Part shown: positions 57,752 through 64,000 of the stretch, one piece after another
How positions within the stretch are numbered: position 1 is the first letter of the stretch
Layout of the letters: every line of letters begins with the position of its first letter
Source: Streptomyces sp. NBC_00775
Lineage (GTDB): Bacteria; Actinomycetota; Actinomycetes; Streptomycetales; Streptomycetaceae
NCBI RefSeq assembly: GCF_036347135.1
Contig: NZ_CP108938.1
Coordinates: 9,114,001 to 9,178,000, forward strand
Direction of reading: 5' to 3'
Length of the DNA stretch: 64,000 nt
Program-made: the position numbers and the translations under genes
Notes under the pieces: generated by a model
Told to the model about the DNA's origin: nothing
Seen by the model: only the letters and a program-made list of their open reading frames with translations
The model's database searches: none

Positions 57752-60220
57752 ATGTCCCACACCTTTTCCCGGCGATCGACCCTGCGGCTTCTGGGCGGCG
57801 CCATCGCGGTCGCCGCGGCGGCCACCACTGCCGGTTCCGCCCCGCTCGCCTATGCGGAGTCCAGATCCGGTGCCGGCCCTCGCGTAGAGGGTTTGATCGG
57901 CAAACTCACCCTTGACGAGAAGATCTCCCTGCTGCACGGCGCCACCGACCCCAACTCGCTCGGCCAGGCCGGATACGTGCCCGGAGTCCCGCGCCTCGGC
58001 ATCCCCCCGCTCCGCCTCGCCGACGGCCCGGCCGGCGTCCGCGTCACCCAGCACGCGACGGCTCTGCCCGCCCCCGTCCTGCTCGCCTCGGCCTTCGACC
58101 CCGGCCTTGCCCGCAGCTACGGCCAGGTCATCGGGCGCGAGGGCCGCGCCCTGGGCCAGGACGTGCTGCTCTCCCCGATGGTCAACCTCATCCGCACCCC
58201 GTACGCGGGCCGCAACTTCGAGACCTTCAGCGAGGATCCGCTGCTGGCCGGTGACCTGGTCGCGGCGGAGATCCGCGGTATCCAGGGCGAGGGACTCATC
58301 GCCACCGTCAAGCACTTCGCGATGAACAACCAGGAGAAGGACCGCAACTCCATCGATGTGCGGGTCGACGAGCAGACCATGCACGAGGTCGAGCTGCGCG
58401 GTTTCGAGGCGGCCGTCGCCGCCCGCACCGGCGCCGTCATGGGCGCGTACAACAAGGTCAACGGCACCTTCGCCTGTGAGAACAAGACGCTCCTCACCGA
58501 TGTCCTGCGTGACCAATGGGGCTTCGAGGGCTGGGTGATGACCGACTGGTTCGCCGCCCACAGCACCGACGCCGCGATCACCGCGGGCCTCGACATGGAG
58601 ATGCCAGGCGGCACCTACTTCGGCGACGCTCTGAAGACGGCCGTCCAGAACGGCGGCGTCTCCGAGACGTACGTCGACCGTGCCGTGCGCCGCATCCTCG
58701 CGGTGATGGACCGCTTCGGGCTGCTCGACGGGAGCGTCCCGCCCCGCCCGGCCCGCGACCCCAAGGCGGGCGCCGCCGTCGCCCTGGAGGTGGCCAAGGC
58801 CGGGGCGACCCTCCTGCGCAACGAACACCACGCGCTGCCCCTGACCGGAGCCGCCGCCCGCAGCATCGCCGTCGTCGGACCCACCGGATCGCTCCCGTTC
58901 GTCAGCGGCGGCGGCAGCGCACACGTCGTCCCCGACCACGCCGACAGCCCGCTCGACGCCATCACGTCCCGCGCGGGACGCGGCGCTCATGTCTCGTACT
59001 CCCTCGGTGAGGACCTCTTCGGGAAGCCCATCCCCGCGAGCGCGCTGAGCCCGGCCTTCAATACCGAGGCCCAGGCCGTCGCCGCCGGGCAGACCTGGAC
59101 CTATGAGGGGATGCTCACCGCCGCGGACGACGACGAGTGGACCTTCGTCATCCACTACTCGGGCGTGCGGCCCAAGGTGCTCCTCGACGGCGAGGACCTC
59201 TTCCCGGTGGCGCCCGGCTACGGCGAGTACTTCTCGGGCGGACTCGTCTCCGCCGCACCCGACGGCCTGTCCGTGCGCCGCAAGGCGCTCAGCCTCACCA
59301 CGGGTGCACACAAGCTCCAGATCACCGCGCAGGGCGGCACCGGCGGGCAGCTGTTCCGGCTGCGGCGCATCACCGGGGCGACCCGCGCGCAGGACGTCGC
59401 CGAGGCGGTCGAGGCCGCGCGCGCCGCGCACAGCGTCGTCCTCTTCGCCTACGAGGACGCGACCGAGGGCCTGGACCGCACGACCATCGCGCTGCCCGGT
59501 CACCAGAGCGAGCTGATCGAGGCGGTGACGGCGGTGAATCCCCGTACGACCGTTGTCCTCAACACCTCCTCCTCGACCTCCATGCCGTGGCTGCGGAGCA
59601 CGGCCGCCGTGCTCCAGATGTACTACCCGGGCCAGGAGGGCGCGGCCGCCACCGCCGCCGTCCTGTTCGGCGACTGCGATCCCGGCGGCCGGCTCACCCA
59701 GTCCTTCGCGGTCGACGACGACCACCACCCGGTCGCCGGGGACCCACGCCGCTACCCGGGCGTCGACGGCACCGAGGAGTACTCGGAGGGCATTCACGCC
59801 GGATACCGCTGGTACGACGCCGAGGGTGTGCGCCCACTGTTCCCCTTCGGTCACGGATTGTCATACACCTCCTTCACGTACGACGACCTGCGCGTCCGCC
59901 GGGCCCACCACGGCCTCGAAGTGAGCTTCACCGTGCGCAACACCGGGCGGCGCGACGGCATCGAGGTCGCGCAGGTCTACGTCGGTCCGTCACCGGATCT
60001 CCGACTCGACCAGGCCGTACGGGTGTTGGGCGGCTACCAGCGGCTCGCGCTGCGGGCGGGGGAGCGGCGCCGGGTCACCGTGGTCGTCGAGAAGGGCACG
60101 CTCTCCTCCTGGGACGCGAAGCGGCACGACTGGGTGCTCGGCACCGGGCGCCGCACGGTGTGGGCGGGTGCGTCCTCACGTGATCTGCGGCTGCGGACGA
60201 CCGCGGAGGTGAGCGCGTGA
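57752..60220 (+). CDS. Secreted glycoside hydrolase family 3 protein
   Basis: An 822-residue exported enzyme. A Tat-type signal peptide (SRRSTLRLLGG at 6-16; cleavage near 36) precedes the GH3 (alpha/beta)8 domain (about 45-300) with KHFAMNNQE (187-195) and nucleophile Asp265 in MTDWF. Then come a PA14-like domain (about 435-550; WTYEGMLTAADDDEWTFVIHYSGVRPKVLLDG), the second GH3 domain and a fibronectin-III-like end (about 715-800). This is the plan of secreted beta-glucosidases and related exo-enzymes. AAGGAG is nine bases before ATG 57752. The esterase gene overlaps its end (GTGA), so the two are expressed together. Confidence 0.93.
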   Translation: MSHTFSRRSTLRLLGGAIAVAAAATTAGSAPLAYAESRSGAGPRVEGLIGKLTLDEKISLLHGATDPNSLGQAGYVPGVPRLGIPPLRLADGPAGVRVTQHATALPAPVLLASAFDPGLARSYGQVIGREGRALGQDVLLSPMVNLIRTPYAGRNFETFSEDPLLAGDLVAAEIRGIQGEGLIATVKHFAMNNQEKDRNSIDVRVDEQTMHEVELRGFEAAVAARTGAVMGAYNKVNGTFACENKTLLTDVLRDQWGFEGWVMTDWFAAHSTDAAITAGLDMEMPGGTYFGDALKTAVQNGGVSETYVDRAVRRILAVMDRFGLLDGSVPPRPARDPKAGAAVALEVAKAGATLLRNEHHALPLTGAAARSIAVVGPTGSLPFVSGGGSAHVVPDHADSPLDAITSRAGRGAHVSYSLGEDLFGKPIPASALSPAFNTEAQAVAAGQTWTYEGMLTAADDDEWTFVIHYSGVRPKVLLDGEDLFPVAPGYGEYFSGGLVSAAPDGLSVRRKALSLTTGAHKLQITAQGGTGGQLFRLRRITGATRAQDVAEAVEAARAAHSVVLFAYEDATEGLDRTTIALPGHQSELIEAVTAVNPRTTVVLNTSSSTSMPWLRSTAAVLQMYYPGQEGAAATAAVLFGDCDPGGRLTQSFAVDDDHHPVAGDPRRYPGVDGTEEYSEGIHAGYRWYDAEGVRPLFPFGHGLSYTSFTYDDLRVRRAHHGLEVSFTVRNTGRRDGIEVAQVYVGPSPDLRLDQAVRVLGGYQRLALRAGERRRVTVVVEKGTLSSWDAKRHDWVLGTGRRTVWAGASSRDLRLRTTAEVSA

Positions 60221-61791
60221 TACGCCGCCTGGCCATCGGGCTCACGGCCTTCGCCACCGTCCTCGTCGCCCCGGCACCGGCCCGGTCCGCGTCCGTATCC
60301 ACCACCCAGCACGCCGTCGTGCGTACGGAGGCGGGCTGGGTCCGCGGCGAAACCACCACCGAGGGACGGCAGTTCCTCGGCATCCCGTACGCACAGCCGC
60401 CCGTCGGCGACCTCCGTTGGAAGAACCCGCAGCCCGTCGAACCCTGGAAAGGCGTACGCACCGCGCAGGACTTCGGCAACCGCTGTGTGCAGACGGCGAG
60501 TTGGGACCCGGGGTACGAACAGCCCACCCACACCGAGGACTGCCTCGACCTCAATGTGTACGCCCCCGACGGCGCCGGACGGCGACCGGTGATGGTCTGG
60601 TTGCACGGCGGCGGGCTCACCGCGGGCGCGGGCGCGGACATCGTGCCCGACACCTTCGCCCGGCGGACCGGCGCGGTCGTCGTGACCGTCAACTACCGCC
60701 TGGGCGCGATGGGTTTCCTCGCCACGGCCGGACTCGACGGCGAGGCGCGCGACGGGGTCTCCGGCAACTTCGGGATGCTCGACCAGCAGGCCGCGCTGCG
60801 CTGGGTGCGCGCCAACATCGGCCGCTTCGGCGGTGATCCGGGCCGCGTCACCATCGCGGGCGAGTCGGCGGGCGGCCGTTCGGTGTGCACCCAGATGGCC
60901 TCGCCGACCTCAAAGGGCCTGTACCGGGCGGGAATTGTCGAGAGCGGCGCGTACGGGAACTGTGCGGCACGCACTCACGACACGGCCGTCTCGGCCGGCG
61001 CGGCCTTCGCGAAGAAGGCGGGCTGTGCCGATCTCTCACTCGCCTGTCTGCGGGGGAAGTCCTCCGAGGAGATCCTCGCGGCCCAGGCCGGCTTCGACTG
61101 GGGACCTGTCGTGGGCGGTGACTTCCTGCCCGTGCAGCCCTTCGAGGCGTACGCGAAGGGGGCTGCCGCCCGGGTCCCCGTGCTGAACGGGGCGAACCAG
61201 GACGAGGGGCGTCTCTTCGCCTTCGGTCAGTTCGACGCGAGTGGCACGCCGCTCACCGCCGAGTTGTACCCGGTGGTCGTGAAGGCCGTCTTCGGCGCGG
61301 ACCGGGGCGAGCGGGTGCTCGCGCGCTACCCGCTGTCGGACTACCCCTCCCCGACCATCGCCTATGGCACCGCCTTCGGCGACTACCTGATGGCCTGCCC
61401 GGCGCTCCGGCTCGACGGCGTGCTCGCGACCCGCGGTCCTGTCTACTCGTACGAGTTCGCCGACCGCACCTCACCCCCGTTCGCCTCGCTGCGCAATCTG
61501 CACACGGACTTCGACTTCGGCGCGACCCACGTCAACGAGGTGCAGTACCTCTTCAAGCACTTCGGGCTGGAATCACCGCTGAACGCGGAGCAGCGGGTGC
61601 TCTCGCGGCAGATGGTGCGGTACTGGGGATCCTTCATCCGCGGTGGTGTGCCGCGGGCGAACGGTCAGCCCGCGATGCCCGCGGGAACCGGGCGGGTGCT
61701 CTCGCTGCGGACGGCCTCCGCGGGCGGGAACATCCTCAGCACCACCGTCCACAGCGAGCACCGGTGCGACCTCTGGGACTCCGCCTCGTGA
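60217..61791 (+). CDS. Secreted type-B carboxylesterase
   Basis: A 524-residue exported alpha/beta hydrolase. The signal peptide covers about 1-25 (LAIGLTAFATVLVAPAPARS). Nucleophile elbow GESAGG gives Ser217, the glutamate is in NQDEGRLF (about 330) and the histidine in FGATHVNEVQ (about 430). The oxyanion-hole block is WLHGGGLTAGAG. Two cysteines (Cys90 and Cys109) are positioned as in secreted members. GTG 60217 overlaps the GH3 stop, so the pair is coupled; a secreted glycosidase plus esterase suggests joint attack on an acylated plant glycoside or polysaccharide. Confidence 0.92.
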   Translation: MIRRLAIGLTAFATVLVAPAPARSASVSTTQHAVVRTEAGWVRGETTTEGRQFLGIPYAQPPVGDLRWKNPQPVEPWKGVRTAQDFGNRCVQTASWDPGYEQPTHTEDCLDLNVYAPDGAGRRPVMVWLHGGGLTAGAGADIVPDTFARRTGAVVVTVNYRLGAMGFLATAGLDGEARDGVSGNFGMLDQQAALRWVRANIGRFGGDPGRVTIAGESAGGRSVCTQMASPTSKGLYRAGIVESGAYGNCAARTHDTAVSAGAAFAKKAGCADLSLACLRGKSSEEILAAQAGFDWGPVVGGDFLPVQPFEAYAKGAAARVPVLNGANQDEGRLFAFGQFDASGTPLTAELYPVVVKAVFGADRGERVLARYPLSDYPSPTIAYGTAFGDYLMACPALRLDGVLATRGPVYSYEFADRTSPPFASLRNLHTDFDFGATHVNEVQYLFKHFGLESPLNAEQRVLSRQMVRYWGSFIRGGVPRANGQPAMPAGTGRVLSLRTASAGGNILSTTVHSEHRCDLWDSAS

Positions 61792-61809
61792 GGCCGACCA
61801 GGTAGGCTG

Positions 61810-61843
61810 CCCGGCGTGCGCTCAGGGGGGAGCGCACGCCGGG
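61810..61843. terminator. 14-bp perfect hairpin between esterase and dedA
   Basis: CCCGGCGTGCGCTC (61810-61823) and GAGCGCACGCCGGG (61830-61843) with a 6-nt loop, 20 bp past the esterase stop. It also follows a TAGGCT -10-like element (61803-61808), so it may be the first structure of the next transcript. Confidence 0.7.
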
Positions 61844-61900
61844 TGAACATGCGCAGCGCAGGTGCCCGGGTCAGGCACAGCGAAACGGGAGGAACCGGCG

Positions 61901-62551
61901 TTGCACGTCCAGGAGTGGCTCGAGACGGTGCCCGCTGTCAGCATCTACGCGCTGGTGGGCCTGGTCATCGGCCTGGAGAGCCTGGGCATCCCGTTGCCCG
62001 GCGAGATCATCCTGATCTCGGCGGCGCTGCTCTCCTCCCAGCACGACGGCATCAACCCGGTCATCCTCGGAGCGTGCGCCAGCCTCGGCGCGATCGTCGG
62101 CGACTCCATCGGCTATGCCATCGGCCGCAAGGGCGGACGCCCGCTCCTCGCCTGGCTCGGCGGGAAGTTCCCCAAGCACTTCAGCGAGGGCCACATCGCC
62201 ACGGCCGAGCGGTCATTCGAGAAGTGGGGCATGTGGGCCGTCTTCTTCGGCCGCTTCGTCGCCCTGCTGCGGATCTTCGCGGGGCCGCTCGCGGGTGTGC
62301 TGCGGATGCCGTACTGGAAGTTCCTGATCGCCAACGTGTTCGGCGGGATCATCTGGGCCGGGGGTACGACCGCGGTCATCTACTACGTGGGTGTGGTCGC
62401 CGAGTCGTGGCTCAAGCGGTTCTCGTACCTCGGCCTCGTGGTGGCGCTGCTCATCGGGCTCGCTTCGATGCTGGTCGTCAGGCGGAAGGCGAAGAAGGTT
62501 GCTGCCGAGCGGGAGGCGGCGGAGCCGGAGCCCTTGGCTGCCGCCGAGTAG
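61901..62551 (+). CDS. DedA family membrane protein
   Basis: A 216-residue integral membrane protein of the DedA/VTT superfamily (undecaprenyl-phosphate flippase-like). Diagnostic blocks: LESLGIPLPGEIILISAALL, SIGYAIGRKGG, FFGRFVALLRIFAGPLAGVLRMP with the two conserved arginines, and IYYVGVV near the last helix. The C-terminal 30 residues are basic then acidic and cytosolic. The start is TTG 61901, seven bases after GGGAGG; an upstream GTG in frame lacks a ribosome binding site. Role in lipid-carrier recycling and envelope homeostasis is a family property. Confidence 0.92.
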   Translation: MHVQEWLETVPAVSIYALVGLVIGLESLGIPLPGEIILISAALLSSQHDGINPVILGACASLGAIVGDSIGYAIGRKGGRPLLAWLGGKFPKHFSEGHIATAERSFEKWGMWAVFFGRFVALLRIFAGPLAGVLRMPYWKFLIANVFGGIIWAGGTTAVIYYVGVVAESWLKRFSYLGLVVALLIGLASMLVVRRKAKKVAAEREAAEPEPLAAAE

Positions 62552-62574
62552 CTCCGCCGGTTCGTTCGAGGGTG

Positions 62575-62655
62575 CGGGTTGTTTGTGGCTGGGCGCGCCC
62601 ACGCGGCGGAGCCGCACAATGTCACAGCCCCGCGCCCCTAAAAGGGGCGCGTTTC
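62575..62655. repeat. Dispersed streptomycete repeat with terminator hairpin
   Basis: CGCGCCCC (62631-62638) TAAAA GGGGCGCG (62644-62651) followed by TTT, preceded by CGCACAATGTCACAGCCC and a GGCGGAGCC block. This is, from memory, a very common streptomycete repeat; a relative in reverse orientation is at 50247-50290. It ends transcription from both sides. Confidence 0.65.
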
Positions 62656-62667
62656 CGTTCCGGCGGT

Positions 62668-63195
62668 TTACTCGTGGGCCTCTTTGTGGGCCTTTGCCAG
62701 GTCCACGTACAACGTGCCGTTCAGGGAGATGCCCTCGCGTTCCTCGGCCGTCAGCTGGCGTTTGATCTTGGCGGGGACGCCTGCGACCAGGGAGCCCGGG
62801 GGGACCTGCATTCCCTGCGGGACCAGGGCCTGGGCGGCGACCAGGGAGCCGGCGCCGATCACCGCGCCGTTGAGTACCGTGGCGCCCATGCCGATCAGGC
62901 AGTCGTCCTCGACGGTGGCGCCGTGCAGCACGGCGTTGTGGCCGATGGAGACGCGCTCGCCGACGGTGATGGGGAAGCCGGGGTCCACATGAAGGCTGCA
63001 ATTGTCCTGCACATTGCTGCTGGCGCCGATGACGATCGGACCGCAGTCGGCGCGCAGCACCGCGCCGTACCAGACGCTCGCGCCCTCGTGCAGCGTGACG
63101 TCCCCGATGACCACGGACGTGGGCGCCGCGAAGGCCTCCGGGTCCACCTGCGGTTCCTTGCCGCCGATCCCCATGATCAGCGCCTGATGCGTCAT
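62668..63195 (-). CDS. Gamma-class carbonic anhydrase-like hexapeptide-repeat protein
   Basis: A 175-residue left-handed beta-helix trimer protein. Hexapeptide repeats run from about 26 to 145 (VIGDVTLHEGASVWYGAVLRAD, IVIGASSNVQDN, VSIGHNAVLHGATV). The three metal-binding histidines are seen in CSLHVD, SIGHNAV and VLHG. This fits the YrdA/gamma-CA family; catalytic activity of such stand-alone members is not certain. GGAGA precedes the ATG at 63195. It faces DedA across a terminator and is divergent from the acyltransferase. Confidence 0.93.
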   Translation of the reverse strand: MTHQALIMGIGGKEPQVDPEAFAAPTSVVIGDVTLHEGASVWYGAVLRADCGPIVIGASSNVQDNCSLHVDPGFPITVGERVSIGHNAVLHGATVEDDCLIGMGATVLNGAVIGAGSLVAAQALVPQGMQVPPGSLVAGVPAKIKRQLTAEEREGISLNGTLYVDLAKAHKEAHE

Positions 63196-63322
63196 CACCG
63201 TCTCCGTGTCTCGTCGTAGTTCGGTACTCCGGCACCGTATGCCATCGTTCCCTGCCCCGGTGGGGTGAAGATCACAGCCGTACGAGCTCATCGGCGCACC
63301 TCGCGCTGAGTACCGTGAGCGG

Positions 63323-64000
63323 GTGCCCAAGAGCAAGAACACGTTCTCATCATGGCGGCGCCGCCTCGCGCAGCGCGCCGTCCACGCGGGCTGGGCTTGG
63401 GTGCAGCGCACGGGGGCGGTCACGGCCGAGCACCCGGGACGGCTCCGCTTCGGGGCCATAGGAACACATACCAGGCTGGCCTTCCCGCTGGGCACGGTCT
63501 TCGGCGAACCCTGGATCCACCTCGGCTCCCACTGCATCGTCGCCGAACAGGTCACGCTGACCGCCGGTCTGATGCCCGACCTCGACCTCGGTCCCGACCC
63601 GATCCTGCGCATCGGCGACGGCGTCGTGCTCGGCCGCGGCAGTCACGTCATCGCCGACACGACGGTCACCATCGGCAGCGACTGCTACTTCGGCCCCTAC
63701 GTCTACGTCACGTCGACGAACCACTCGTACGACGATCCGCACCAGCCCATCGGCAAGCAGTGGCCCCGGATGGAACCGGTGGAGATCGGGCCGGGCTGCT
63801 GGATCGGGACCGGGGCCGTGATCCTGCCGGGGGCGCGGATCGGGCGGAACGTCGTGGTGGCGGCCGGTGCGGTGGTACGCGGTGCGGTGCCGGACCACTC
63901 GGTCGTGGCGGGCGCTCCCGCGCGCGTCGTGCGGCGCTGGGACCCGGTGGAGGGGTGGCAGCCGCCGCTGCGGACCCCGGCGCCGGTGCCGATTCCCGAC
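63323..64000 (+). CDS. Hexapeptide-repeat acyltransferase, 3'-truncated by window edge
   Basis: At least 226 residues, open to the last base with no stop, so the end lies outside. It begins at GTG 63323 (VPKSKNTFSSWRRRLAQ), followed by a left-handed beta-helix with hexapeptide repeats: ILRIGDGVVLGRGSHVIADTTVTIGSDCYFGPYVYV, then the catalytic histidine in TSTNHSYDDP, and VEIGPGCWIGTGAVILPGARIGRNVVVAAGAVV. The late signature AGAPARVVRRWDP is typical of the NodL/LacA-like O-acetyltransferase group. It probably transfers an acetyl group to a sugar or lipid-linked acceptor; no glycan genes are visible in the window. Confidence 0.9.
   Translation, partial: MPKSKNTFSSWRRRLAQRAVHAGWAWVQRTGAVTAEHPGRLRFGAIGTHTRLAFPLGTVFGEPWIHLGSHCIVAEQVTLTAGLMPDLDLGPDPILRIGDGVVLGRGSHVIADTTVTIGSDCYFGPYVYVTSTNHSYDDPHQPIGKQWPRMEPVEIGPGCWIGTGAVILPGARIGRNVVVAAGAVVRGAVPDHSVVAGAPARVVRRWDPVEGWQPPLRTPAPVPIPD

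Noticed and set aside
57713..59854. Minus-strand 713-codon frame opposite the GH3 gene
   Set aside because: Antisense of a secure glycoside hydrolase gene; a side effect of high GC.

Overview
The window is a chromosomal segment of a Streptomyces or very close actinomycete. The DNA is extremely GC-rich with G/C in almost every third codon position, GTG and TTG starts are common, several genes look leaderless, intergenic hairpins are long and GC-rich, and the gene families are typical streptomycete ones. From memory, the order gcvP ... fabG-type pair, ung, lnt, thiolase, third EF-Tu (tuf3) resembles the inverted S. coelicolor SCO1378 to SCO1321 region; I could not check this. I see no rRNA, tRNA, CRISPR array, insertion sequence, prophage or secondary-metabolite core genes. 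Both ends cut through genes: gcvP at the left and a left-handed beta-helix acyltransferase at the right.

Layout. 1-9.5 kb: end of gcvP, a small DUF5999 gene, a GCS2-type ATP-grasp-like ligase, a membrane-anchored solute-binding/VWA fusion, a CPBP protease and a PhzF protein. 9.7-16.8 kb: an enterobacterial-looking cold-shock protein, a large PAS/GAF/SpoIIE phosphatase, GtrA, a PadR regulator with palindromic operator, an SRPBCC protein, a Clp-N protein, and an EamA exporter. 16.8-25.9 kb: a second EamA exporter behind a leaderless 12-codon leader ORF, a MocR regulator divergent from two flavin-binding (PNPOx/PaiB) genes, a LysR regulator divergent from a third EamA exporter, an isochorismatase-fold protein lacking the usual triad, a Rieske lipoprotein, and a HipA-kinase/DUF3037 pair. 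26-32 kb: two SDRs in one operon, an orphan family-5 solute-binding lipoprotein, ung, and small hypotheticals. 32-41 kb: Gfo/Idh overlapping lnt, SnoaL-like, Imm32-like, lipoprotein, MerR with a divergent membrane protein, HxlR divergent from a carboxymuconolactone decarboxylase over a 43-bp palindrome, and uppP. 41.4-44.3 kb: a translationally coupled Gfo/Idh, DUF6807 and cupin operon behind a LacI-type operator. 44.3-51.2 kb: HxlR/thiolase divergon, TVP38, AlkD, the EF-Tu paralogue, patatin, spermidine synthase-like. 51.2-57.3 kb: sigma factor plus SecD-head partner, a decayed MFS gene, three tandem paralogous membrane proteins, and a thioesterase. 57.7-64 kb: a secreted GH3 glycosidase coupled to a secreted type-B esterase, DedA, gamma-carbonic anhydrase and acyltransferase.

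How it works together. The region is mostly housekeeping and sensing genes: C1 and lipid metabolism (gcvP, SDRs, thiolase), envelope biogenesis (lnt, uppP, GtrA, DedA, tandem membrane proteins) and several regulator/target divergons with visible operators. The signals I consider most worth following are the two leaderless leader ORFs (before the second EamA gene and before tuf3), the HxlR palindrome that contains both ribosome binding sites, the tandem membrane-protein triplet with near-identical repetitive 5' ends, and several short tandem repeats of 13, 18 and 22 bp confined to intergenic DNA.
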